A stretch of DNA of 64,000 nucleotides from Gammaproteobacteria bacterium (GCA_028293725.1 JAQGOE010000312.1:104964-168963); one strand, 5' to 3'. Positions 47,905 to 57,273 are shown, counted from the first letter of the stretch. Numbers and translations are program-made. Notes: generated by a model not told the origin, from the sequence alone.

Positions 47905-48891
47905 ATGAAAGATACAGCCGAAGCCGGCGCGGGCGTCCCCGCCGTCAGCGTGGGCATGCCTGTCTACAACGGCGAGACCTATCTCGAGGTTGCCATCACC
48001 TCGGTGCTCGCGCAAAGCTTCGACGATCTCGAACTCATCATCTGCGACAACGCCTCGACGGACCGGACCGCTGAAATCTGCCAGGATCACGCCGCCCGCG
48101 ACTCTCGCATCCGCTACTTCCGCAACCCGCAGAATCTCGGCGCCGCCCCGAACTACAACCTCGCGTTCAGTCATGCGAGGGGCCGCTACTTCAAATGGCT
48201 CGCGCACGACGACCGCATTACCCCGTCGTACCTGGCGAAGACGGTACGGGTTCTGGATGAGCGTACCGACGCGGTGTTATGCAATTCGGTCGTGCAGTAT
48301 ATCGACCAGAACGGTGCCCCGATCGGCTTGTATAACACCGGCCTGGCGCTGGCGGACTCGCAATCGGCTGCCGCGCGGTTCGCTTGGATGGTGTTGCGAT
48401 CGCATTCCTGTGTGGACTTCTTCGGGCTCATCCGCCGCGAGACCCTGCAGGACTCGCTGTTGCATGGAAGTTTCCACGGCGCCGATCGTGCGTTGCTCGC
48501 CCAACTCGCTATTCGCGGCCGCCTGATCCAGTTACCGGCACCGCTCGTGGAGATGCGCGAGCATCCTAACCGCTACACGCGCTCGAACGTGCGCTCCGGC
48601 GATCGGGCGGCGTGGCACGACGCCTCGAAGCGCGGGAAGATCAGTCTGCCGACGTGGCGACTGTACGCCGAATATCTGAAGATGGTGGGCAAGGAGCGGA
48701 TGCTGTCGAACGAGCGCGCCGGATGTTATTCCGCTCTCGCCCGCTGGTGGTTCGTCAACTGGAACATCGCGCGAGCGGCTGTGGACGTGGTTGCGGTTGT
48801 TGCGCCCGGTCTGCCGATCGCGGCTGAGCGACTCAAGATCCGGATGTTTGGGGCTGCGCCGGGGCATCTGCTCGCGGATCGGAAGCAATGA
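47905..48891 (+). CDS. family 2 glycosyltransferase
   Basis: A 328-residue GT-A fold glycosyltransferase with no signal peptide. The N-terminal nucleotide-sugar domain is clear: VSVGMPVYNGETYLEVAITS, ICDNASTDRTAEIC and the DxD-like HDDRITPSYLAKTVRVLDE. A hydrophobic C-terminal stretch (ARWWFVNWNIARAAVDVVAVVAPGLPI) may bind the membrane. It most likely adds a sugar to a lipid-linked surface glycan; donor and acceptor cannot be told. It overlaps the next gene by four bases (ATGA). Confidence 0.9.
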   Translation: MKDTAEAGAGVPAVSVGMPVYNGETYLEVAITSVLAQSFDDLELIICDNASTDRTAEICQDHAARDSRIRYFRNPQNLGAAPNYNLAFSHARGRYFKWLAHDDRITPSYLAKTVRVLDERTDAVLCNSVVQYIDQNGAPIGLYNTGLALADSQSAAARFAWMVLRSHSCVDFFGLIRRETLQDSLLHGSFHGADRALLAQLAIRGRLIQLPAPLVEMREHPNRYTRSNVRSGDRAAWHDASKRGKISLPTWRLYAEYLKMVGKERMLSNERAGCYSALARWWFVNWNIARAAVDVVAVVAPGLPIAAERLKIRMFGAAPGHLLADRKQ

Positions 48892-50141
48892 GCGTAGTCG
48901 CGCCGTTGAGCGACGCGACGTTGAGCGATCAGCCCTTCAGCGTCGTGCCCTCAGGAGTGGCCGCGCCCCGATTTCGAGTCGCCATGATTGCGGCGTGTCC
49001 GATGCCTGCTCGCCGGGGCACTCCTCTGCGCATCGAGCGATTGACCGAGGCTTTGATTGCGCGCGGTCACCACGTCGAACTCATCACCTATCACGTGTCA
49101 GATGACGCGCAGACATTGGAATTTCCGGTCCACCGGATTTTTAACAAACGCGTCTATTGGCGCATGCCCGCCGGCCCCAACTTGCGCAAGCTCGCCCTCT
49201 ACGATCCGGCGCTCGCGATAAAGGTGTGGCGGGTACTGGGTGGGTCGCGTTTCGATGTAATTCACGCGCACCACCTCGAGGGTTTGTTGGTGGCGCTTCC
49301 GTCACGGCTTCGGCACGGGGTGCCGATCGTATATGACGCTCATACGATGCTGTCGTCGGAGCTACCGAGTTATGGTCCCGGTTTCTCCAAACGAGTGGTG
49401 AGCACGGTGGGTCGCTGGTTCGATGGAGTGTTGCCGAACGCCGCCGATCACGTCGCCGCGGTGACGACAGACATCCGCGACCGGCTGACGGCGCGTCATG
49501 GCTTATCGCCGGATCGGATTTCTGTCGTCACGAATGGCGTCGAAACGGAGTGTTTTCGTGTCCCCGGCGTGTCGCCACGTGCCGATGGTCTGACGCGGCT
49601 GATCTACACCGGCACCCTTGCGCCGTATCAGGATGTCGACCTGCTGCTCGAGGCGTTCGCGGTCGCGCAGCGCGCGCGCGCGGATCTCCGGCTCTGCATG
49701 GCCGTGAGCTCGCCGTTCGATTCCTACGAGGCGTTGGCTCGGAAGCTAGGCATCCGCGACGCCATCGAGATCATTCCGGACAGCTTCGAAGAGTTGCCGC
49801 GGCAACTGGCAGAGTCCGCCATTGCGGTATTGCCCCGCATGCATTGCGACGGAATTCCGCAAAAGCTCCTGAATTACATGGCCGCGGGGAAGGGTATCGT
49901 ATGTAGTGCCGGCTCCGCGAAGTTGCTGGAGCACGAGCGGACGGGGCTGATTGTTCCTAACGGCGATGTGGGCGCCTTCGCAGCGGCCATTGTGAGACTT
50001 GCCGCCAACCCTGCGTACTCGGATGCGCTGGGAAGCACGGCTCGCGACTACGTGGAGCGCAACTACAGTTGGGATCAAGCGGCCGAACGACTCGAACACG
50101 TGTATGCGCGAGTTGCTCCGCGCTCGACGCTGGCGCGCTGA
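48888..50141 (+). CDS. family 4 glycosyltransferase
   Basis: A 417-residue GT-B fold retaining glycosyltransferase. The N-terminal acceptor domain has PMPARRGTPLRIERLTEALIARGH, typical for this group, and the C-terminal donor domain (GT4) has VVTNGVETECF, LIYTGTLAPYQDVDLLLEAF and the E-x7-E-like PRMHCDGIPQKLLNYMAAGKGIV. It is co-transcribed with the GT2 gene. It converges with the minus-strand sugar operon. Substrate unknown. Confidence 0.9.
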   Translation: MSVVAPLSDATLSDQPFSVVPSGVAAPRFRVAMIAACPMPARRGTPLRIERLTEALIARGHHVELITYHVSDDAQTLEFPVHRIFNKRVYWRMPAGPNLRKLALYDPALAIKVWRVLGGSRFDVIHAHHLEGLLVALPSRLRHGVPIVYDAHTMLSSELPSYGPGFSKRVVSTVGRWFDGVLPNAADHVAAVTTDIRDRLTARHGLSPDRISVVTNGVETECFRVPGVSPRADGLTRLIYTGTLAPYQDVDLLLEAFAVAQRARADLRLCMAVSSPFDSYEALARKLGIRDAIEIIPDSFEELPRQLAESAIAVLPRMHCDGIPQKLLNYMAAGKGIVCSAGSAKLLEHERTGLIVPNGDVGAFAAAIVRLAANPAYSDALGSTARDYVERNYSWDQAAERLEHVYARVAPRSTLAR

Positions 50142-50162
50142 GCCTCGCGGGAGCGAAAGACA

Positions 50163-50528
50163 TCATCCGGCCGTGGCGAATGTTTTCCGTAAATCGGCGG
50201 CCACCTGGACGAACACCCCATCCCAGTCACCTATCGCCTGCTGTCGAAACAACTTTACCGTACGGTACCACGGGCTGTCGGTTCGCTCGAGTAGCCAGCG
50301 CCACTCGCAATGGGCTTGCGCGTAGTCGGGTCGTAACGCGATAGCCTGATCACAACCGGCCAGGGCCGCGTCCCACTGCTTTCGAGTGCTGAACAAGGTG
50401 CCGCGATTGAAGTGGCACTCGGCATAGTCGGGCCGCAAAGCGTTGCCGCGCTTGTAGTGTGCCTCGGCATGCCCGGGCTGCAGCGCGATTACACGTTCAT
50501 ACAACGGAACGGCGCGGTCGAGCCGGGA
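50163..50528 (-). pseudogene. C-terminal remnant of a TPR protein
   Basis: The frame starts directly after the TAG of the oxygenase gene (50529-50531), in the same frame, and encodes TPR-like repeats (SRLDRAVPLYERVIALQPGH, AIALRPDYAQAH) ending in SPWYRTVKLFRQQAIGDWDG, which resembles the end of large TPR/glycosyltransferase-type proteins. No ATG precedes the first repeat; the only start is a TTG at 50504, giving 113 residues and cutting a TPR. I read it as a decayed 3' end of a larger gene. It could still be expressed by readthrough. Confidence 0.6.
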
Positions 50529-51404
50529 CTAGCTCGTTTTTCCGGTTATCTTCTCCTTCACCTTCCGCGCCATCTCAAACACGATCGGCGGGGTCAGCAT
50601 GTTGGCCGCCCTGATCGCGAAGCGCCTCGGGTCCATCTTCCCCCGGAACTCCACCGCCTTGGAGCGCGCGGCCCAACCCGCAACGGGTGGTGCCGTGTAG
50701 TAGTACCAGGAGAGGCACAGCCGTGCGCGCCCTTTCGGGCAGGTCAACGGCTTGCGATGTCCGTGCAAGGCATTCGGCGTGTTGAATATCGCCACGCGAT
50801 TGAACAATGGCTCGATCATCACCTCCCGGTGGCCTGGATCGGTGACCGGGTCGTTCGAGTGCAGCTCGAGCGCGCCGCCCCACTCCGCCTGCCAGTCGCG
50901 ATTGAGATAGAGCAGCACGTTGATCCGGCGATCGAGCTTCAGCTCCCTCTGAGTCGCGAAGTCATAGTGCAGCCCCAGGAAGCCTCCAGGGGAGACCTTC
51001 ATATATCCGGCCGCGTGCAGATGCGGGTCGGGAATGAGCCCGGCGATGCCGGTCAATCGCTCGAGGAAGCGCACGAACGGCGCACTGTTCAACGCGTGTA
51101 CGATGATCTCGGCGGTGGGCCCGAACAGGCTCGCATCCGAGCAGACCTGCTTGGATTCGTTCACCGTGTTGTAGGTGGTCCATTTCTGGCTGGCGGCCGG
51201 CAGCTCGGCGACGGCCTGGTCCAGCAGCGAGTCGGAGAACAGACCATCCAACATGACGTGCGGAAAAGGCGCCGCGCCACGGTAGTCGGTGCTGCGCGCG
51301 GCCGCGACCTGCATGAGCCGCTCCGTATCCAGTACCTGTGATGGTACTAGGCGCGGCTCAGAGAGGTAGGAGTTCGGGCCGGAGGCCGCGAGTGGCGAGC
51401 TCAT
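50529..51404 (-). CDS. 2-oxoglutarate/Fe(II)-dependent oxygenase
   Basis: A 291-residue double-stranded beta-helix oxygenase of the prolyl-4-hydroxylase-like 2OG-FeII_Oxy_3 group. The facial triad is visible as HYD (His146, Asp148) in GFLGLHYDFATQ and a distal His in NALHGHRKPL (His214 or His216); KGRARLCLSWYYYT supplies the 2OG-binding Arg. It may hydroxylate a sugar, lipid or peptide of the surface glycan pathway; the substrate is unknown. The ATG overlaps the upstream methyltransferase by 47 bp, and a TAG directly separates it from a TPR frame. Confidence 0.85.
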   Translation of the reverse strand: MSSPLAASGPNSYLSEPRLVPSQVLDTERLMQVAAARSTDYRGAAPFPHVMLDGLFSDSLLDQAVAELPAASQKWTTYNTVNESKQVCSDASLFGPTAEIIVHALNSAPFVRFLERLTGIAGLIPDPHLHAAGYMKVSPGGFLGLHYDFATQRELKLDRRINVLLYLNRDWQAEWGGALELHSNDPVTDPGHREVMIEPLFNRVAIFNTPNALHGHRKPLTCPKGRARLCLSWYYYTAPPVAGWAARSKAVEFRGKMDPRRFAIRAANMLTPPIVFEMARKVKEKITGKTS

Positions 51405-52599
51405 GGCGGATCTCCTCGGTGTAAATGGAGTTCATGACGATGACGGCGTCGGGTCGCAGGGCGGTGAGCGCATCCGGCCCCTCGATCTCCCAGCCGCTGC
51501 CGGCGAGGAATTTGCCGTGCTTGTGTGGGTTGATGTCCACGATCGCCTGCAGAGTGTCGCCGAGCTCCATCGAGCTCATCAGAGACACGCACTTCGATCC
51601 CGACCCCCAGATCGCGACCTTCTGTCCCGAGCGGCGCCACCTGTGGGCGGCCTCCGAGAGCTCCTGCAGGCGGTTATCGACTTCCTTCGTGAAGTTCTTC
51701 ACCAGCGCCGCCGTCGAGGCCAGATCGTCCTCCTGGGGCAACGTAGCGACCGTAGGATCGGCAACGGGCTTTGCCTCGATCATCAGGTACTGGTCGTCGT
51801 AGGCCTTGTAGAGGCCCTTAACGTCGAATCCTTCGGCGCGGAACAGCCGCGCGAGCGATCCCCGGGTGAAGTACGTGCAGTGCTCGTAATAGACGTCCCA
51901 GAAGACGCCTGTCTCGAGTACGCGCTCCATGTCGGGAAGCTCGAAGAAGACATTCACCTCGTGTCGGTTACCGATCGTCTCGCGCACCAGGCGCATGAAC
52001 TCCTGCACGGGAGCGATGTGCTCCAGCGTGTGCCGGCAAGATACGTATTCCGCCTGCAGATGTGAGTATCGCGGGCCATAGAGATCGCGGATGAAGGTCA
52101 TCCGGTCGGCGGCGCTGCTCTGGTTGCGTTCCGGGCGGTAGCCCGGGTCGATGCCGATGCCGTTGCACCCGCTCAGCTCGCACAGCTTGGTGAGGAACTC
52201 GCCTTTGCCGCAGCCGATCTCGAGGGCGGTCATTCCGGGGCCTAAGCCGAATTTCCGGATCTGGTCACGGCAGATCTCATCCAGGAACTGCAGGAAGCGC
52301 GGCGAGAACGCCTGCGTCTCCTCATAAGCCGCGCTGTACTGGTTCAGGCCGATGTCAAAACGCGCGTTGCCGATGAAACCGCAGTCGTGACAGAAGACCA
52401 ACTCGATATCACCGCGCGGGAAAGCCAGCGCTTCCGCGCGAGTCGGCAGCAAGAGGCAGCTATGCGCGGGGACGTTGCTCAGCTCGTAAAAAGATTCCAA
52501 CGAGCTGCCGCCACAAGCCTGGCAGGGCAGCGCCGTCGTGGCGTTGGGATAGGGAGTCCTGGCGAGCGGCTCTGTCCACCGCTGTCGAAACTTTGGCAT
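51358..52599 (-). CDS. class I SAM-dependent methyltransferase with zinc-binding and C-methyltransferase domains
   Basis: A 413-residue protein with three parts. An N-terminal zinc-binding domain has CQACGG (residues 26-31) and CHDCG. A class I methyltransferase core has GMTALEIGCGKGEFLTKLCE and FRHTLEHI-like CRHTLEHIAPV. A C-terminal Methyltransf_14-type domain has VAIWGSGSKCVSLMS. This layout is that of sugar C-methyltransferases such as TylC3, which make methyl-branched deoxysugars. It is one of two such proteins in the operon; the two differ enough that they may act at different steps. Confidence 0.87.
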   Translation of the reverse strand: MPKFRQRWTEPLARTPYPNATTALPCQACGGSSLESFYELSNVPAHSCLLLPTRAEALAFPRGDIELVFCHDCGFIGNARFDIGLNQYSAAYEETQAFSPRFLQFLDEICRDQIRKFGLGPGMTALEIGCGKGEFLTKLCELSGCNGIGIDPGYRPERNQSSAADRMTFIRDLYGPRYSHLQAEYVSCRHTLEHIAPVQEFMRLVRETIGNRHEVNVFFELPDMERVLETGVFWDVYYEHCTYFTRGSLARLFRAEGFDVKGLYKAYDDQYLMIEAKPVADPTVATLPQEDDLASTAALVKNFTKEVDNRLQELSEAAHRWRRSGQKVAIWGSGSKCVSLMSSMELGDTLQAIVDINPHKHGKFLAGSGWEIEGPDALTALRPDAVIVMNSIYTEEIRHELATRGLRPELLPL

Positions 52600-52626
52600 T
52601 CTGCTTCTCTCTAGACCAAGGAGGGA

Positions 52627-53874
52627 TCAGATAATCGTCGGACGCGGCACGGGCACGATGAACTTGCCGCCGCGACGACGGTACTCCGCCTGTTGGGCCA
52701 TGATCTCGTCCTTGAAGTTCCACGGCAGGATGAGCACGTAGTCCGGTTGCTCCGCGAGCACCCGCTCCGGAGAGGCGATCGGCAGCCGTACGCCCGGAAT
52801 GTAGCGGCCCTGTTTGTGGGTGTTGCGGTCGACGACGAAATCCAGCGTCTCCTGGCCGATGCCCACGTAGTTGAGCATGATCGTCCCTTTGGCAGCGGCG
52901 CCGTAGCCGACGATGCGCGCCTTCTTCTCCTTGAGCCCCTGCAGGAGCTCATTCAACTCCGTGCGGATCTGGTTCACCCGGTTCGAGAAGTCGGCGTAGT
53001 AATCGAGGCGATCGAGTCCCAGGCGCTGCTCGGACTCGATGTAGTCGTGCACCGATTGCTCGGGCCGGTTCTGCTTCTCGACGAACACCCGTAGCGAGCC
53101 GCCATGGATCGACAGCGGTACGACCCGCGTGATGTATAGCCCATGTCGGCTGAACAAAGCGCGCAAGGCCGTTATCGAGAAGTAACACAGGTGCTCGTGA
53201 TAGATCGTATCGAACTCGCCGTGCTCGATGAGATCCTTCACGTAGGGACATTCTATGACGGCAACGCCATCATCTTTTAGAAGTGTCGCAATGCCCTCGA
53301 CGAAGCCGTTCGTGTCAGCTACATGAGCCAGAACGTTGTTCGCATGGATTACGTCCGCGCGACGGCCCTCTGCGGCCAGTTTTTTCGCAAACTCGACGCC
53401 GAAGAAGGCTTCCAGTGTCTCGATTCCCTTCGCGCGCGCGGCGGCGACCGGTCCCGGCGCCGGGTCGATACCCAACACCGGGACGCCGCCCGCCTTGTAG
53501 TACTGCAGCAGGTAGCCGTCGTTGCTGGCGAGTTCGACAACCAGGCTACCAGAGCCCAGTTTGCGCTCGGCAATGCGCTCCGTCACGTTGGCTTCCGAGT
53601 GACGCAGCAACGTGTCGGTAAACGAAGAGAAGTAGGGATAGTCGGCCCCAAACAACTCCTCTGGCGGCACCGTCTCGAGGATCTGCACGAGCGAGCACGT
53701 CGCGCAAAACGCCACGTCCAGCGGATAGCGCGGCTCGTTATCGACGAGTTGACGGGCTTCGAGTAAGCCGTCCGAGAGGGGCAGATCGCCTAACGAGAGG
53801 AATATGGAGAGCTGGGTGCTACCACAGGAGCGACAATGGGCGTCGGTACGGTGTGCCGCGATTTCAGTTGTCAT
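52627..53874 (-). CDS. class I SAM-dependent C-methyltransferase (TylC3-like)
   Basis: A 415-residue protein of the nucleotide-sugar C-methyltransferase family. The N-terminal zinc-binding domain has CRSCGSTQL and CATCSLVQ; the SAM domain has LVVELASNDGYLLQYY and HANNVLAHVAD; YHEHLCYFS lies in the catalytic region; and the C-terminal domain has GYGAAAKGTIMLNYVGI, close to the TylC3/CloU type. It should methylate a keto-sugar carbon next to the carbonyl. It overlaps the SDR gene by four bases, so the two are co-translated. Confidence 0.9.
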   Translation of the reverse strand: MTTEIAAHRTDAHCRSCGSTQLSIFLSLGDLPLSDGLLEARQLVDNEPRYPLDVAFCATCSLVQILETVPPEELFGADYPYFSSFTDTLLRHSEANVTERIAERKLGSGSLVVELASNDGYLLQYYKAGGVPVLGIDPAPGPVAAARAKGIETLEAFFGVEFAKKLAAEGRRADVIHANNVLAHVADTNGFVEGIATLLKDDGVAVIECPYVKDLIEHGEFDTIYHEHLCYFSITALRALFSRHGLYITRVVPLSIHGGSLRVFVEKQNRPEQSVHDYIESEQRLGLDRLDYYADFSNRVNQIRTELNELLQGLKEKKARIVGYGAAAKGTIMLNYVGIGQETLDFVVDRNTHKQGRYIPGVRLPIASPERVLAEQPDYVLILPWNFKDEIMAQQAEYRRRGGKFIVPVPRPTII

Positions 53875-54917
53875 GCCGCGGACCGTCCCATGGAGCGCCA
53901 GGAGAGGGTGTCGTCGAGCTTGCCGGCGTTCTGCAGCTCACGGATTCTCTTCAAACGCACGAAAGACGAGCTGAGGAATTCCTCCGACGTCGTGCCATGC
54001 TTGCAATAGGCGTCGTAGACTTCCTCGACACCTTTGCGCACGGTCCACTGTGGTTGGAATGCGGGTAGCACTTCGCGGATCTTGTCGCAATTGACGCGAT
54101 AGTTGCGCGCGTCCGGGCTGGCGTCGCCGGCAAAGGTGATCTTGGAATTCGGAACCACCTCCGCCACCATTTGCGCGATTTCGCGGACGCGGTAGTTCTC
54201 GGCGGTCTGTCCGACGTTGAACGATTCGTTGTGAACGAGATCACGCGGCGCCTCCAGAACGGCGACGAACGCACGCGAGATGTCTTCAATATGAACGAGC
54301 GGGCGCCAGGGCATCCCGTCGCTCTTGATGAGCACCTGGCCGGAGGTAACGGCGTAGCCCACCAGGTTATTGACCACGAGGTCGCCGCGCAGGCGTGTCG
54401 AGACTCCAAACGCTGTGGCACTTCGCAGAAAGGTTGGGCTGAACTTGTCGTCCGCCATCGGCGCGACGTCACGCTCAGTCCACACCTTGCTCTCCGCGTA
54501 CGGCGTGACGGGATTGAAGCTAGCGTCCTCCTTCAGGTAGGAATCGCCAGCCGCCCCGTAATTGCTGCAGGAAGAGGAGAACACGAAACGCTGCACACCC
54601 GCCTGTTTGGCCAGCCGTGCCAGGCGCACGGAAGCTTCGTGATTGATGGCGTAAGTCGTCTGAGGCGCGAGATCGCCGAGCGGATCGTTGGAAATACCGG
54701 CGAGGTGGGCCACGGCATCGAAGCCGCGCAGGTCGTCCAACTGCACCTCTCTCACGTCCTTGCGAATGACAGGCACTGGCAGCTCCTTGCCGGTTGAAAA
54801 CCCACAGCCGTCATAGAGACAGCTGTCCAGCCCGGTAACATCGTGTCCCCGCTCGAGAAGCATCGGCGTGAGTACGTGTCCGATATAGCCGTCGTGACCA
54901 GTCAATAAAATTCGCAT
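53871..54917 (-). CDS. NAD-dependent epimerase/dehydratase (extended SDR)
   Basis: A 348-residue nucleotide-sugar SDR. The Rossmann motif is LLTGHDGYIGHVL (TGxxGxxG), and the catalytic Tyr-Lys pair is in TPYAESKVW (YxxxK), with Ser residues in VFSSSCSNYG. It lacks the N-terminal TGHTGFKGSW of classical CDP-glucose 4,6-dehydratase (RfbG), so it may be a reductase or epimerase, or a divergent dehydratase for the CDP-sugar made by the next gene. It is 28 bp downstream of rfbF. Confidence 0.88.
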   Translation of the reverse strand: MRILLTGHDGYIGHVLTPMLLERGHDVTGLDSCLYDGCGFSTGKELPVPVIRKDVREVQLDDLRGFDAVAHLAGISNDPLGDLAPQTTYAINHEASVRLARLAKQAGVQRFVFSSSCSNYGAAGDSYLKEDASFNPVTPYAESKVWTERDVAPMADDKFSPTFLRSATAFGVSTRLRGDLVVNNLVGYAVTSGQVLIKSDGMPWRPLVHIEDISRAFVAVLEAPRDLVHNESFNVGQTAENYRVREIAQMVAEVVPNSKITFAGDASPDARNYRVNCDKIREVLPAFQPQWTVRKGVEEVYDAYCKHGTTSEEFLSSSFVRLKRIRELQNAGKLDDTLSWRSMGRSAA

Positions 54918-54945
54918 TGCTTACCTCGGGGCTTCGTAGAGAGAG

Positions 54946-55731
54946 TTACCGCCAGACTTTCCACGGAGCGTCCCCGGTTTCCCAGAGAGACTCGAGCCGC
55001 ACCTTGTCGCGGATGGTATCCATGCACTGCCAGAAACCGTGGTGTTGGTAGGCCATCAGTTCGCCGTCGCGGGCCAGGCCTTCGAGCGGCTCGCGCTCGA
55101 ACAGCGTGTCGTCGCCCTCGATGTAGTCGAAAACGCGCGGCTCGAGAATGAAGAAGGCGCCGTTGATCCAGGCCTCACCCTCCAGTGGCTTCTCGTCGAA
55201 GCGCGTGACTTTATGGTCTTCGATCTCGAGCCGGCCGAAACGCGCGGGCGGGCGCACGGCGGTGATCGTCGCGGCCTTGCCGTGGCTGCGGTGGAATTTC
55301 AGCAGGTCGTGCAGATTGACGTTCGAGACGCCATCGCCCCACGTGAGCATGAAAGTCGAGTCGCCGAGGTAGGGTTTGAGGCGTTTGATACGGCCGCCGG
55401 TGTTGGTGGGTTGACCGGTGTCGATGAGATCGACCTCCCAATCCTCACGCAGCGCGTTACCGTTCCCGTTGGTGTGCGGCTCGATGTGTCCGGTTTTCAG
55501 GGAGACTCGCAGGTCGGACGCCAGCGCGCAGTAATCGGCCATGTAGCGTTTGATGTATTCGCCCTTGTAGCCGAGCGCGACGACGAACTCCTTAAAGCCG
55601 TACGTCGAATAATGCATCATGATGTGCCAGAGGATGGGACGGCCGCCGATCTCAATCATCGGTTTCGGTTTGATCACCGTCTCTTCCGCCAGACGAGAGC
55701 CCAGGCCGCCAGCGAGGATACCTACCTTCAT
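54946..55731 (-). CDS. rfbF: glucose-1-phosphate cytidylyltransferase
   Basis: A 261-residue nucleotidyltransferase that makes CDP-glucose from glucose 1-phosphate and CTP. The N-terminal motif ILAGGLGSRLAEETVIKPKP, WHIMMHYSTYGFKEFVVALGYKGEYIK and LTWGDGVSNVNL are specific for RfbF rather than the dTDP-glucose enzyme RmlA. The ATG at 55731 matches the conserved start; the frame is open to 55929 but would overlap divergent flippase. It supplies the activated sugar to the downstream SDR and methyltransferases. Confidence 0.95.
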   Translation of the reverse strand: MKVGILAGGLGSRLAEETVIKPKPMIEIGGRPILWHIMMHYSTYGFKEFVVALGYKGEYIKRYMADYCALASDLRVSLKTGHIEPHTNGNGNALREDWEVDLIDTGQPTNTGGRIKRLKPYLGDSTFMLTWGDGVSNVNLHDLLKFHRSHGKAATITAVRPPARFGRLEIEDHKVTRFDEKPLEGEAWINGAFFILEPRVFDYIEGDDTLFEREPLEGLARDGELMAYQHHGFWQCMDTIRDKVRLESLWETGDAPWKVWR

Positions 55732-55824
55732 GTCGTGCTTTCCCGTAGTACGATTCTTGCAACTGCTGCCACGATGTATGATCGAGCGCACACCCGCTAA
55801 GCTTCGCAAGTTGCGTGCCCACCT

Positions 55825-57273
55825 ATGACCCTGCTGCGCTCCCTCGCTACAAACATGGCTGCCGTCGCTTCGGGAAAAGCGATGACCGCCGTGGCGGGAC
55901 TGCTGATGATCATGGTGCTCACCAGGCATCTCGGCCCGACAGAATTCGGGTATTACCGCACTGCTTTGACTTATTGCGCGTTCGCGGCGGTACTCGCGGA
56001 TTGTGGTCTTTACATGATCAACCTGCGGGAAATGTCGCGGCCCGGTGCCGATCGCGCGCGTGTTGCCGGAAACACCCTGGCGCTACGCTTCGTCAGCACG
56101 GGGGGCATGTTGATTGCAGCCGCAGCCGTTGCCTGGGCAACGCCCTACGACTTGACCGTGAAGTTGGGCGTAATCATCGGGGCTGTCATTTACACGTGCC
56201 TGCAGGCGAGTGATTTCCTCATCTCTGTGTTCCAGAGCGTGCTCAAACAGGGGCGTAACGCTGTCGCCGAGGTGGCCGGCGCAATCACGACGCTCATTGT
56301 CGTATGGATCCTGGCGACCGTGAGCCATGCCGGAGCAATACCGATGCTGGGCGCGACACTGTTGGGAGCGGCTCTCGCCATGGGTATCTCATGGCGCCTC
56401 GCGCGCCGCCTCGTCCCGTTTCGCCTCAGCTTCGATCTGCCTTTGTGGCGGCAGTTCCTGGTAGCTGGGCTGCCGATCGCCGGCGCGCAGATTCTCGGTA
56501 TGGCCATGCTTCGCGGCGACGCCCTGCTGTTGTCGTTCTATCAACCGGCGGCCGCTGTCGGGTTGTATGGCGTGCCTGCGAAATTGTTCGAGCTCGCGAC
56601 CTCGATTCCCTACCAATTTGCCGGACTCATGATGCCCGCGCTGACCGCAGGGGCGAAAGGTGGGCACCAGGAATTCGGCGGCGCCTTGCGGAACGCCGTC
56701 GATGTGACCGCGCTCTATGGCGTGGCAGTTATATTAGCGCTGGCGTTTTTTGCTCCCCAGATTCTGACTTTGATGGCCGGCGCCGAGTTTGCGGCGGGGG
56801 CTCCCGCTCTCGTCTTTATCGCGCTGGCCATCGCCTTGGCTGGCGTGACGCACATCCTGCGATTTGCGCTCGTGGCCTGCGAGAGGCCGCGGTTCGTGTT
56901 GATGGGCGACTCCATTGCCTGCGTCTGCGCGTTCGCAGCGTACTTCGCGCTCATTCCCTCCTATTCATATGTCGGCGCCGCCATCGGCACGGTGGTCGCG
57001 GAGGTCGCGGCGCTCATCTGCATGTTGATTGGCCTGAAGCGCGCCGGACGGCCGCTGCCATCCCTCACAAATCCGCTCAAGGCGGTTGTCTCGGGAGCGC
57101 TGGCGGCTGCGGCCATGGCGCTGTTGACGCGCTTCGAGTTGCCGTGGCTGTTGGCGTTGGTTGTCGGAGGCGCGGTCTATCTGGGGGGCCTCGCTCTCAC
57201 CCGTGCGATTCCGCGCGATCTCCTCGTCAGTGTGCTTCGCCGCCGCCGAGTTGCGTATCAAGGAAGCGTTTGA
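55825..57273 (+). CDS. oligosaccharide flippase family protein (Wzx/MOP superfamily)
   Basis: A 482-residue polytopic membrane protein with about 12-14 predicted helices (for example AVASGKAMTAVAGLLMIMVL near the start and LPWLLALVVGGAVYLGGLAL near the end), and the N-terminal ASGKAM...TRHLGPTEFGYY pattern typical of the MOP polysaccharide exporters. It would flip an undecaprenyl-linked glycan across the inner membrane. Divergent from rfbF (93-bp gap); its 3' end overlaps the convergent peptidase gene by 47 bp. No Wzy polymerase or ligase gene is visible in the window. Confidence 0.88.
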   Translation: MTLLRSLATNMAAVASGKAMTAVAGLLMIMVLTRHLGPTEFGYYRTALTYCAFAAVLADCGLYMINLREMSRPGADRARVAGNTLALRFVSTGGMLIAAAAVAWATPYDLTVKLGVIIGAVIYTCLQASDFLISVFQSVLKQGRNAVAEVAGAITTLIVVWILATVSHAGAIPMLGATLLGAALAMGISWRLARRLVPFRLSFDLPLWRQFLVAGLPIAGAQILGMAMLRGDALLLSFYQPAAAVGLYGVPAKLFELATSIPYQFAGLMMPALTAGAKGGHQEFGGALRNAVDVTALYGVAVILALAFFAPQILTLMAGAEFAAGAPALVFIALAIALAGVTHILRFALVACERPRFVLMGDSIACVCAFAAYFALIPSYSYVGAAIGTVVAEVAALICMLIGLKRAGRPLPSLTNPLKAVVSGALAAAAMALLTRFELPWLLALVVGGAVYLGGLALTRAIPRDLLVSVLRRRRVAYQGSV

